Shown here piece by piece: positions 9,834 to 16,605 of a DNA stretch of 24,580 nt. A program made the position numbers and the translations under genes. Source of the stretch: Chloromonas sp. AAM2. Its lineage: Eukaryota; Chlorophyta; Chlorophyceae; Chlamydomonadales; Chlamydomonadaceae. Location of the stretch: the NCBI GenBank assembly GCA_004335635.1, contig QAXH01001653.1, positions 1-24,580 on the forward strand. The letters are read 5' to 3'. How positions within the stretch are numbered: position 1 is the first letter of the stretch; the number at the start of each line of letters is the position of its first letter. Under the pieces are notes generated by a model, which searched no databases, was not told the DNA's origin, and saw only the letters and a list, made by a program, of their open reading frames with translations.

Positions 9834-10132
9834 TCTCTCCTCGGTTATGTAAACTTTATGCGTGCATGTGTGCGGCTTCAGATGACATGCAGGCGGCACG
9901 AGAGGCCCTGGCGGACATGCAAGCAGGCAAGGGACCTCCAGCAGACCACACAGCATTGAACAGCACTCAGCGGGGCCTGTGCTACTACGGGTATGACGCA
10001 AAGCTGTCGGCCCTGGCTCCCACTGGCTTCTGCCAGCTGCACAAGTGGCGCAAGTACGGGTATCCAGGGGGAGTGTTGTGTGAAGGCCGCCCTTCTATCG
10101 CACAGTGCCCTCGACCTTGGGAGGCGGCCTAA
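2413..10132 (+). CDS. EGF-like and exostosin (GT47) family glycosyltransferase
   Basis: Predicted secretory-pathway glycosyltransferase. Exons: 2413-2555, 2732-2913, 3457-3592, 4204-4326, 4939-5009, 5346-5512, 5870-5975, 6517-6606, 7000-7139, 8016-8072, 8457-8573, 8785-8928, 9455-9509, 9882-10132; phases all agree, giving 593 aa. The ATG at 2413 is the first after an in-frame TAA at 2404. It opens a hydrophobic segment at residues 10-25 (signal peptide or type II anchor). Two EGF-like modules follow, Cys 32-36-42-49-51-60 and 89-93-99-104-106-115, each ending C-x-C-x8-C. The exostosin domain runs from [10 protein letters not shown] (140-149) through [36 protein letters not shown] and [10 protein letters not shown] to [10 protein letters not shown] (392-401) and WNEFSVPV. 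Such domains transfer sugars in the Golgi; the donor and acceptor here cannot be told. Intron 7 is GC-AG. Exons 13-14 (493-593) match nothing known and are less certain; the stop at 10130 could be missed by further splicing. Confidence 0.85.
2936..3400 (+). repeat. Dispersed repeat R1, one full and one partial copy
   Basis: Intron 2 of the GT47 gene holds a copy at about 3143-3400 of a repeat that recurs in opposite orientation at about 12290-12547 in IPMS. Long stretches match, for example TCACGTTTGGTATCCTTACC (3246-3265) and GGCAGACACAGTTGCATGG. A weaker partial copy of its first part lies at 2936-3000. No coding capacity or terminal repeat was recognised; the family type is unknown. Confidence 0.8.
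3980..4130 (+). repeat. Dispersed repeat M, copy 1
   Basis: In GT47 intron 3. It starts TGTTACATCAGGGAAGCTGT, passes through GGGACGGGATG and CCTGACCTACCCTGAGCAAG, and ends in a purine-rich AGAAAGGCAG tail. It is the best preserved of five copies in this window; the others are near 5999-6124 (minus), 7288-7390 (plus), 9557-9657 (minus) and 11466-11590 (plus). It is short and non-coding, as in a MITE or retroposon fragment. Confidence 0.75.
4294..4437 (+). repeat. 36-bp tandem repeat copying the exon 4 donor
   Basis: Four consecutive 36-bp units (4294-4329, 4330-4365, 4366-4401, 4402-4437). The first unit is the end of GT47 exon 4, encoding DYYYIPTDF, plus the CAG|GTAGGC donor. Units 2 and 3 repeat both coding part and donor almost unchanged; unit 4 has lost the donor context. 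The frame reads AGG TAG across each junction, so only the first donor (GT at 4327) gives an open protein. Confidence 0.9.
4849..4936 (+). repeat. 15-bp tandem repeat abutting a 3' splice site
   Basis: About six imperfect units of GTGCATGTGCGGCCT fill the end of GT47 intron 4 and run straight into the GTGTGCAG acceptor of exon 5. The usual polypyrimidine tract is replaced by GT-rich repeat. Confidence 0.8.
5144..5291 (+). other. Two diverged copies of the start of GT47 exon 6
   Basis: Upstream of the real exon 6 (5346-5512, beginning [16 protein letters not shown]) lie two look-alikes, each behind an AG. Copy B begins after CACAG at 5233 and reads [16 protein letters not shown]; a CTG|GTGATA donor at 5292 ends it in the same phase as real exon 6. 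Copy A begins after CCTAG at 5144 and reads [11 protein letters not shown]. Several differences between copy B and exon 6 are third-base changes only (GGC/GGT, GCC/GCG, TCA/TCG, GAC/GAT, GGT/GGG, TGC/TGT). They are either alternative exons or relics of exon duplication. Copy B is too short to replace the full exon. Confidence 0.55.
5522..5712. repeat. (TTGG)n microsatellite with a copy of the exon 6 end
   Basis: A near-perfect TTGG run occupies 5522-5583 just behind the exon 6 donor, and a degenerate run follows at about 5648-5712. Between them, 5589-5628 resembles the last 40 bases of exon 6, so the junction plus repeat seems to have been duplicated as a unit. The frames it opens are repeat artefacts. 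Confidence 0.85.
5999..6124 (-). repeat. Dispersed repeat M, copy 2
   Basis: Reverse-oriented copy in GT47 intron 7. On the minus strand it begins TGTTACATCAGGGAAGC and contains ACACGGGACGGGATGTGTAC and CCTACCCTGAGCAAGA, closely matching copy 1. Confidence 0.75.
6352..6498 (+). mobile_element. GAT-tailed retroposon, copy S1
   Basis: Longest copy with a likely target-site duplication. The element (about 6366-6484) starts near TTTTCTTGGCTTAACGATT, holds AGCTGCAGTACCGTGGGTTG and ends in (GAT)n. It is flanked by ATGACAGTGTTTTG (6352-6365) and ATGACAGTGTCTTG (6485-6498), one mismatch in 14. A simple-sequence 3' tail plus such a duplication fits a LINE- or SINE-type insertion. No RNA polymerase III boxes could be defined with confidence. 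It lies in GT47 intron 7. Confidence 0.65.
6597..6679 (+). repeat. Inverted repeat over the exon 8 donor, with (GGGA)n loop
   Basis: TACAGCGCAGGT (6597-6608) spans the end of GT47 exon 8 and its GT donor. Its exact reverse complement ACCTGCGCTGTA is at 6668-6679. The loop holds (GGGA)n at about 6628-6660 bracketed by GATAGATAGA. In the pre-mRNA the donor would lie in a 12-bp stem. Confidence 0.8.
7288..7390 (+). repeat. Dispersed repeat M, copy 4 (diverged)
   Basis: In GT47 intron 9. Diverged but colinear with copy 1: CACCAGGGAAGGC, then GGCATGGAACGGGGATGG, CCTTGACCTACTCTGAGAAAG and a purine-rich AAGGCAAACAAGGAATGG tail. It shares GGCATGGAAC with the copy at 9557-9657. Confidence 0.55.
7768..7856 (+). 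mobile_element. GAT-tailed retroposon, copy S2, with perfect 15-bp duplication
   Basis: A 5'-truncated insertion of only 59 bp (7783-7841), from TGCAGTACCGTGGGTTACAC to a GATGATGAT tail. It is flanked by perfect direct repeats GAAGGGGTTCAGAGC at 7768-7782 and 7842-7856. The shared 3' end, truncated 5' end and long duplication are what target-primed reverse transcription leaves. It lies in GT47 intron 9. Confidence 0.8.
8955..9140. repeat. GT-rich degenerate repeat (GGATGTGTGAT type)
   Basis: Part of GT47 intron 12, made of variants of GTGTGACATG and GGATGTGTGATG, ending in three near-identical GGATGTGYGAT units at about 9098-9131. There is no coding signal; open frames on either strand are low-complexity. 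Confidence 0.7.
9557..9657 (-). repeat. Dispersed repeat M, copy 5 (diverged)
   Basis: Reverse-oriented diverged copy in GT47 intron 13. On the minus strand it reads TTTTACGTCAGGGACGCC, GGGCATGGAACTGGG and GGCCTGCCCTGATCAC, matching the copy order of the family. Confidence 0.5.
9801..9833. repeat. (ATC)11 microsatellite
   Basis: Perfect ATC repeat in GT47 intron 13. Unlike the GAT tails of the S retroposons it has no recognisable retroposon body beside it. Confidence 0.95.
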
Positions 10133-11251
10133 ACCCTTCCCTTTGTCTCTCATAGAGTGATGCGTCACCTGATCTCAGAGCCTCAATGGATGGATGACCG
10201 CACTTCAATGCATACTGACGACCGGCTGGCTACCTGGCTTGCACTGTGGTTTTTGTATTTGCGCAATTGACTCGACTACTTTGAAGAATGTCCATCTCCA
10301 AGACAAGTACAAGCAGTTTTGGAACCCAACCTGCTCTGTCGCAGCCCAGTGGGGACTGGGTGCCTTGTCCCGAGGGGACTGTAGTCCCACGGCACCTCTA
10401 GCCCCACGGAGGCCCGGTATATGTCGCAAACAAGGGAGGGCGCGACCATTGTAGCCAGAAAAGGGCTACCAGCAAAACGGGCAGTGGTGGGAGCAGGAGA
10501 ACAGGGGGAGCAGTTGAGCAGGATGCTTCCTCCCAGCGCCTGACTGAAACAAGCCTTCAAGGGACGTGTACCACTCTGGACCTGGAATGGATATGTGCCT
10601 TCATCCAGCAGAAAATGGATCGAGTTGATGTAAACATCAAGATAGCACTGCAAGAGACCTGGTCGAGCTGTATGCCTACGGCCACAAAATCAGCTGGGTG
10701 AGGGAGGTGCTTCAGTTGCGCAGTCGTGTCAGGGGCAGTTTGCTCCAGTGGCCCCCAGTTTGGTGGAGCCTTGCAGCTGTCCGCAAGTGTCGTCGAGATA
10801 TCATTCCAAGTGGTGCACGCCCACTTCAAAGATTGCAGCGAGCTTCGCATGTTTCTATATGAGATCTGGTCCATGGCATGAGGACTCCATGCAAGGAATC
10901 GCCACAACATCACACAGTTCAGATCAGCATCGTCACATAGCAACCAATTCCGGTCAGGTTGAACAGCTGAGCGCGAAGCACCTATCCCTCGGGTGGAAGC
11001 GGCATACTGTTCGTCCTTATGACAAGCCAAGTCCGTTGTGATCATCAAAGCAAATCTGGTTCACAGCTGCGCAGTGCATCTCATTTGAACATGCTAGCAA
11101 CGGTTGTTGGATAGCAGGTGCTGTATGGTCTGCCAGTGGCAGCAACTAGAAGTCAGTAACCACAAGTCACAAGGTCTATCTCTTCCACTGGTCATGTCGA
11201 TCGAACCGCTCAGAAAACCTTGGTCGCTTTGCCGTAAGAACAATCGCCCGT
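10133..11251. other. Convergent intergenic region, possible decayed coding sequence
   Basis: Lies between the stop codons of two converging genes and must hold both 3' UTRs. Two short plus-strand open stretches look mildly protein-like: about 10402-10689 (no ATG at its start) and, in another frame, about 10665-10862. They may be remnants of one decayed ORF. The long minus-strand frame at 10557-11048 overlaps the same bases and has no recognisable domain. No repeat or RNA gene was seen. Confidence 0.4.
10629..10633 (+). terminator. Possible TGTAA polyadenylation signal of the GT47 gene
   Basis: TGTAA is the usual polyadenylation signal of volvocalean green algae. This one lies about 500 bp after the modelled stop at 10130-10132, a normal 3' UTR length for the group. 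A five-base motif is weak evidence on its own. Confidence 0.35.
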
Positions 11252-14200
11252 CTAGGCAACGACCCGTGCGCTGTTGCTGCTGGACTGCACACGCCCCTGC
11301 GGCTGCACCTTGACTGTTGCACTCATCCACGAAATCATCTTGTTGAGAGCGCTGATGTAGGCGCGGGCACTGGACACCACGATGTCTTCATGGGAGCCGC
11401 TGCCTGCAAGAAGGATCAAGGCAACGGCAAAGGCTGGTGAGGCAGAAAACTAGCAGGAAACTAGCATCAGGGAAGCTGTCAAAGGTCAGGGGACGGGATG
11501 TGTACTCCCTAGGAGGAAGAAAGGCAGAAACATATGGGCAAAAGACACGCTGAAGGCAGGAAGGAAGGCAAGCGGCTACAAAAGTCAGGAAATAGGATGC
11601 ATGCAAGCACGCAGAGCAAGTCTGCCGACTGAATTTCACGTTCATCACATACAAGTAGTAACACCCACTACCCATAACCTACTTATGGTACACTGCTACA
11701 CATGCCCTTGTTTGGTTGCCCAGGAGTGCACGCAGCCGGTTATCTTTTTCTGTTTGGTCAGCTACGAGCTGATGTGCGGTTGTTGCGGGTGCAATGGTGC
11801 AGTGAACGGTTGTGATAATTGTTTCGCCTCCCGATCTTGCCCCCCCAGAGCAAACCTCCCCTGACTGAAAGTCACATAAACAGCCACCATGCCTGCCAAA
11901 CAGCCAGCATGACACGACATGTTCTACTCTTTACAACTGCACAACATGTTTTACTCTTTACTATTCCACAACCCATGTCCCGCTGCCCCTGTCCTCCCAC
12001 CTGAGAATGAGCGGCTGACCTTCCCCTTGGTAGCATGCACCGCGATGGCCTTGTCCGACAGCTTGCCCGCCGGCTTGATGATGACCCGGGTGGTGGCCAG
12101 CGCCTCAATTCCCTCGGTCACGCTGCTCACGGTGTAGTCCGTCAGCTCGGCCTCCACCATCACCAGCGTGTCAATGGCCTTGTAGGCGGCGTCCACAGGG
12201 CCTGGAACCGGGGGCACACACAAGTGGTGTAATGAGCGCACAGGACAGGCGCCAGAGTGTGCTTTGTTTGCTATGCGCTTTGAAAATGGCGTTACCCCAA
12301 CTGGCTGATTTGTAGCAAATAAGTTGAGTGAAGCGTATGGCACCGCTGTACAGATGTGACGGCACCATGCAACTGTGTCTGCCTTTCATAAGCTCATGAT
12401 CAAGATTGTCCACACCAATGGTAAGGATACCAAACGTGACAGACATGCGGCATGCAGGCTGCACATGCTGGCAGGGGTGTGGTGTTGTAAGCTTTGCGCT
12501 GCTGCGAATTGATTCCATCCTAAAGCGTGAAAAACGCCCCCGATGTAAAACGACACACTGGAAGGACTAGACTAGTCCTCAGCGCAGCGCCACAACTGCA
12601 ACTGCACAACTGTCGTCCTGTGGGTAGTCGTGCAAACGCCACGATCCCCTAGGCATGGCATGCGGCGCACTGCCACGCAATAGCGCTGCATGCGTCTCTG
12701 CGCTTCCCGTGCCTCTCCCGTGCCCACTCCCGTCAAAATGACCCCTTGGCAGCAGTTCTTGAACGTGCTGGTTAGGTAAAGGTCAGGAACGCTCGTTCCC
12801 AGCCAGGATTCACGCACTGGACTCCGACAACTGCCTGTGTGAACTGCTGCAATTCCCTCGCCCCACCTGTGCCCACCCCCACTCCGATGCGCGAGATGCC
12901 GTCGGGCCCCTTCATGTGCACTGTGGCAGTGGGCATGCCCATGGTACCGCACACAACCTGCAGGCAGCAGCAGCACACCACGTGCATCATCATCACCATG
13001 ACATGGCTTATCATGGTTGAACCGCCTTGACCCTTGTTGTGTACGGGCCACTGCTGCCATGCTAGGCTCCTGTCCTGGTCAGTGTCCTTGTGCTTTCACC
13101 TAACAATAACAATGCCAATAATAAGACCCTGAATCCCAGGCCCTGGTGTCAAGTGTGCTGCTAATAAGCGTCACCTGCAAGTCGAGCAGCTCCCAGACTG
13201 TGGCTGGCTGGTGCAGCTCGTCCGACATAAGGGCCAGGATGTCCTCGTCAGTGATGCCCTTCTTCTTGTCGGCGAGGTGCTTGAAACGCCTGGGAGTGAG
13301 AGAGAGAGTGTGTGTGTGTGTGTGTGACTGAGTGAGAGAGTATGTGAGTGAGTGAGTCAGTGATGCCCTTCTTCTTGTCGGTGAGGTGCTTGGAACGCCT
13401 GGGAGTGAGAGAGAGAGAGAGAGTGTGTGTGTGTGTGTGACTGAGTGAGAGAGTATGTGAGTGAGTGAGTCAGTGATGCCCTTCTTCTTGTCGGTGAGGT
13501 GCTTGGAACGCCTGGGAGTGAGAGAGTGTGTGTGACTGAGCAAGTGAGTTATGCCTGTATCGTCCGACAAGGCGAACAGAAGATGGCTCAGCAGAACATC
13601 ATGATACTCAGATTGCAAAGGACTGCTGGAGCAGAGTCTAATAGTGACAGGGTCGCACACACGCAGAAAAGGCGATGAAGCTCCTTGTGTTGGTCGAACT
13701 CCAGTTGCACTGCTGCTCCACGCCTAGTTTCAGATTCCATTAGACTCACTTAAGCACCTCATCGAGCTCTGCCTGTGTCAGCTCGTACCCCATGACCCTT
13801 AAACACGATTTTAGGTTGGTTTCCTAGCGTTTTATGACTCGGCGCATAGATTCAGTTTGTTGTTCGACTCACTTGAATACCTCGTCCAGTTCCTCCTGCG
13901 CCAGCTCGTAGCCCAAGACCTTGAGGCGTGTGCCCAGCGCGTTGCGGCCGCTGTGCTTGCCCAGCACAATGCCTGCAGGGGAGAGGCGGGCGATCACTGA
14001 GCGCGGAATCAGGTACAATATGAAAGGACATCCATACGTAGTAGATGAGCAGGTCGGGTGCAGCTCGCGGTGGGCTGCTGAGTGGGCAGCCCAGGCACAC
14101 ACTGTACGCCTAGTGTGCCCGTATTGCGGACCAGGTCATGGTCAGGAGACATGATGTGCTTCTTGCTCAAATGTGTGGACGATGTTGTGCGGCGATACAT

Positions 14201-15168
14201 ACGTACAAATACACCCACACTGCGCCACACTGACATATGTACAAATACACCCACACCCACCCACACCCACACACTGACACCCACACACTGACACCCACAC
14301 ACCCACACACTGGCGCACGCGACGGCACACACAGCCTGTGCCCGCCCACCTGCGTCCTCGGGGTTGCGTTGCAATCCAATGGACTCGGGCGTCATGATCT
14401 CATACGTCTCACGGCTCTTCAACATGCCGTCCTGTGCGGCGCATCAAACCAGAAACAGCTAGAGGTTTCTCCGGCATCTGGGCTGAGTCTCGGGGCCGAC
14501 ACACAGCTGTGCTCATCCACTTGCAGTGCATGTAGATGGTACTGATGATACTTTGTTCATCCAGTTGCATTAGATTGCAAATGAATTGGCATCCCACACT
14601 AGCAGTGTTGCCCCTGTGCAGCACCGCCCTTCAACCGATTGACTTCCAAGAGCGTTAGTCATTGCACACCCTAGTTGCCGTCTGCAGCTGTGCACAACCG
14701 GCCCCGATGCCATGTGCTCGTCAGCCTGAGCCCGACATCTCTCTTCTCTTCTCTTCTGTTCTGCCTGCTTTGTTCAGCTCATTCGTTCTGCTTTTTTGTG
14801 CCCGCCCCGTTCCGTATGGCACAGATGGACGCGATCATGTGGTTGATCATGCGCGCAAAGGACGTGCTTGCAAACCATAAACACCGTATCATAAACACGT
14901 ATTCATGGTAACAGTGAACTTTTCATTCTCTTTGGCCATAAAGTTCCTGTTTAAACCACCTGTAGGCGTGAGACCGTACCTGATGAATGCCGCTCTCATG
15001 TGCGAATGCATTCGCTCCCACGATGGCCTTGTGCGGCTGTACGATCATGCCGCTGTAGTCGCTGACCATGACGCTTGTGGGGTGGATGTGCACGGGGTTG
15101 ATGCCCGTGTACAGGCCAGACATCTTGTCCTTCCTGCGCAGAATATGATAACAAATAATATACTCAGT

Positions 15169-15212
<44 letters not shown>

Positions 15213-16605
15213 GTTCATGGATACAATAATCAGAAATCCAGGCCAGCAAGCATGGGCATCAGAGTTCACCAATGTAAAGTGGACCTTCTACAACTGAGAC
15301 ATGTTGCTAGTGATCACATTCATATTTTGCACCCTGCTAGCCGTCAGCTTTCTTGGCTTGATGGTTATCAGGCGCTTAATTTCTGGATGTGTGATGTTGT
15401 GTCCAGCTGCAGTACCGTGTGTTGAACCGTGATAAGCCATGTAATGATGCTGATGCTGTTGATGATGCTGATAGAGAGGGAAAGCATGCTGCAGAGGATT
15501 TCGTGCCACCTAAGCAAATGCACTGGACAACATGCAAGAGTCCACGCATCAACTGAGCAATGCATGGCGCTAGTCATATTCATAGGAGTTCCTGAACTGC
15601 TGCTGAACAATCATATGGATTTGAATTCCTTTGAATCGTGACTGAATGACATGAACAAAGAGGCTGGTGTAGCACTCACCCTCTTAATGCAATGGCCATG
15701 ACAACTTCTTCCAAGGATGCATTGCCTGCACGCTCTCCGATACCGTTGATGGTGCACTCTATCTGTCGCGCTCCGTTCATGGCACCTGCCAAAGAGTTTG
15801 CTGTGGAGAGGCCCAGGTCATTCTGACAGTGGGTCGAGATGATGACGGAGTCTGCACCAGGTGTGTTCTTTTTGATGTTTGCAATCAGGCCTCCAAACTC
15901 GTGTGGCAAGTTCCAGCCTGTTGTGTCTGGGATGTTGAGAGTGGTGGCACCAGCCTTGATGACTTGTTCCAAGACTTGATACAGGAATTCTGGGTCTGAG
16001 CGGCCTGCGTCCTCTGGAGAAAACTCAATGTCATTGCAGCCCAGCTTCTTCAGGTGGCGTACTGCTGTCACAGCATTCTCAATGACCTGTTCCCGTGTCA
16101 TGCGCAGCTTGTACTTCATGTGAATCTCGCTGGTGGCGAGAAAGGTGTGCACCCTTGGGCGCTTGGCGTGCCGCACAGCGTCCCATGCTCGTTCCAAATC
16201 GGGCAGCTTAGTCCTGGAGAGGCCACAGATGACTGGTACATACCCATCAGGCTGCACCTCGTTACCAACCTCCATGGCGATGGTACGCACTGCCTCAAAG
16301 TCATCCGGTGAAGCAACTGGAAAACCAGCCTCAATGATATCCACACCAAGCTTGGCGAGCTGTCTGGCAATGTCAAGCTTCTCCTTGCTGGTCAAGGTAG
16401 CGCCAGGTGACTGCTCGCCATCCCGCAGCGTGGTGTCAAAAATTCTGACGTAGTTTGGGTCGTCAATGCGGCCAGGAATGTACTCAGGCCGCTTGATGGC
16501 TCCCACGACGCAGCAACGCTGTCGCACAGGTTGAGATATGTGCACTGCTTTGCCTGCCCCTGGCCGGGCCTGCACTGCCGGGCGGCCTCGATGCTGCAGC
16601 TGCAT
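11252..16605 (-). CDS. IPMS: 2-isopropylmalate synthase, plastid-targeted
   Basis: First committed step of leucine synthesis: acetyl-CoA plus 2-oxoisovalerate gives 2-isopropylmalate, in the plastid. Minus-strand exons in order: 15680-16605, 14980-15133, 14350-14431, 13873-13972, 13175-13289, 12867-12957, 12001-12201, 11252-11403; 606 aa, TAG stop, phases consistent. ATG 16605 follows an in-frame TGA six codons upstream. Residues 1 to about 38 are Arg/Gln-rich, like a transit peptide. The catalytic barrel shows [13 protein letters not shown] (56-68), [13 protein letters not shown] (259-271) and [14 protein letters not shown] (287-300); HESGIHQDGM joins exons 2 and 3. Residues from about 430 form the LeuA C-terminal regulatory domain ([43 protein letters not shown]), so leucine feedback is likely. 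Oddities: an extra copy of half of exon 4 at 13750-13797, and repeated copies of the exon 5 acceptor. No TGTAA was found on this strand between the stop and 10133. Confidence 0.95.
11466..11590 (+). repeat. Dispersed repeat M, copy 3
   Basis: In the last IPMS intron, antisense to the gene. ATCAGGGAAGCTGTCAAAGG, GGGACGGGATGTGTAC and a purine-rich AGAAAGGCAGAAAC tail match copy 1 closely; the central CCTGACCTACCCTGAGC part is shortened. Confidence 0.7.
12290..12547 (-). repeat. Dispersed repeat R1, inverted copy
   Basis: In the IPMS intron between exons 6 and 7. On the minus strand it matches 3143-3400 from GGCGTTTTTCACGC through GTCACGTTTGGTATCCTTAC to AAATCAGCCAGTTGGGGT. It is the reverse-oriented partner of the GT47 intron 2 copy. 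Confidence 0.8.
12985..13025 (-). mobile_element. GAT-tailed retroposon, short 3' fragment S4
   Basis: On the minus strand this reads GGTTCAACCATGATAAGCC, then ATGTCATGGTGATGATGATG, equal to the last part of copies S1 and S3. It is the most truncated copy, in the IPMS intron between exons 5 and 6. Confidence 0.6.
13250..13530 (-). repeat. Tandem copies of the IPMS exon 5 acceptor and first codons
   Basis: The start of exon 5 with its CTCCCAG acceptor (exon begins 13289) is repeated twice upstream in the transcript. The shared block starts at 13251, 13360 and 13473, spacing 109 and 113 bp. The extra copies read [18 protein letters not shown] and then run into a TCACTC/CACACA microsatellite. 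They keep strong acceptors but have no donor and lack the rest of the exon, so they look like decoys and not usable exons. Confidence 0.85.
13750..13797 (-). other. Extra copy of the second half of IPMS exon 4
   Basis: In the intron after exon 4 (13873-13972). It reads [16 protein letters not shown] against [16 protein letters not shown] in exon 4, and both end in AA|GTGAGTC. Many of the codon differences are silent (GGC/GGG, GAA/GAG, CTG/CTC, GAC/GAT, GTA/GTG). Spliced from the AAG at 13798 it would be a 48-nt cassette, phase 2 in and phase 2 out, adding 16 residues without a frameshift. The acceptor is poor in pyrimidines. It may be an alternative exon or a relic. Confidence 0.6.
14205..14312. 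repeat. (ACACCC)n-type repeat
   Basis: Irregular CACACCCACACTGACACCC repeat in the IPMS intron between exons 3 and 4, including a duplicated segment TACAAATACACCCACAC at about 14204 and 14239. The unit does not match algal telomere repeats. Confidence 0.8.
15179..15208. repeat. (AT)15 microsatellite
   Basis: Perfect AT run in IPMS intron 1, just upstream in plus coordinates of the exon 2 acceptor region. Confidence 0.95.
15344..15473 (+). mobile_element. GAT-tailed retroposon, copy S3
   Basis: In IPMS intron 1, antisense to the gene. TTTCTTGGCTTGATGGTTAT, CAGGCGCTTAATT, CAGCTGCAGTACCGTGTGTT and GATAAGCCATGTAATGATG match S1 end to end; the tail is interrupted GATGCTGAT. No target-site duplication was recognised around it. 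Confidence 0.65.

Noticed and set aside
10040..10060. KWRKYG in the GT47 C-terminus, resembling the WRKY transcription factor core
   Set aside because: Only six residues match; the GQK continuation and the zinc ligands of a WRKY domain are missing, and it lies in a secreted-type protein.
10557..11048. 163-aa minus-strand open frame downstream of IPMS
   Set aside because: No recognisable domain or splice context; probably IPMS 3' UTR or decayed sequence.
13360..13530. Exon 5 copies of IPMS as true alternative exons
   Set aside because: No donor follows them and only the first 14 codons are present.
14205..14312. ACACCC repeat as a telomeric or regulatory element
   Set aside because: Irregular unit, in the middle of an IPMS intron; ordinary microsatellite is enough to explain it.
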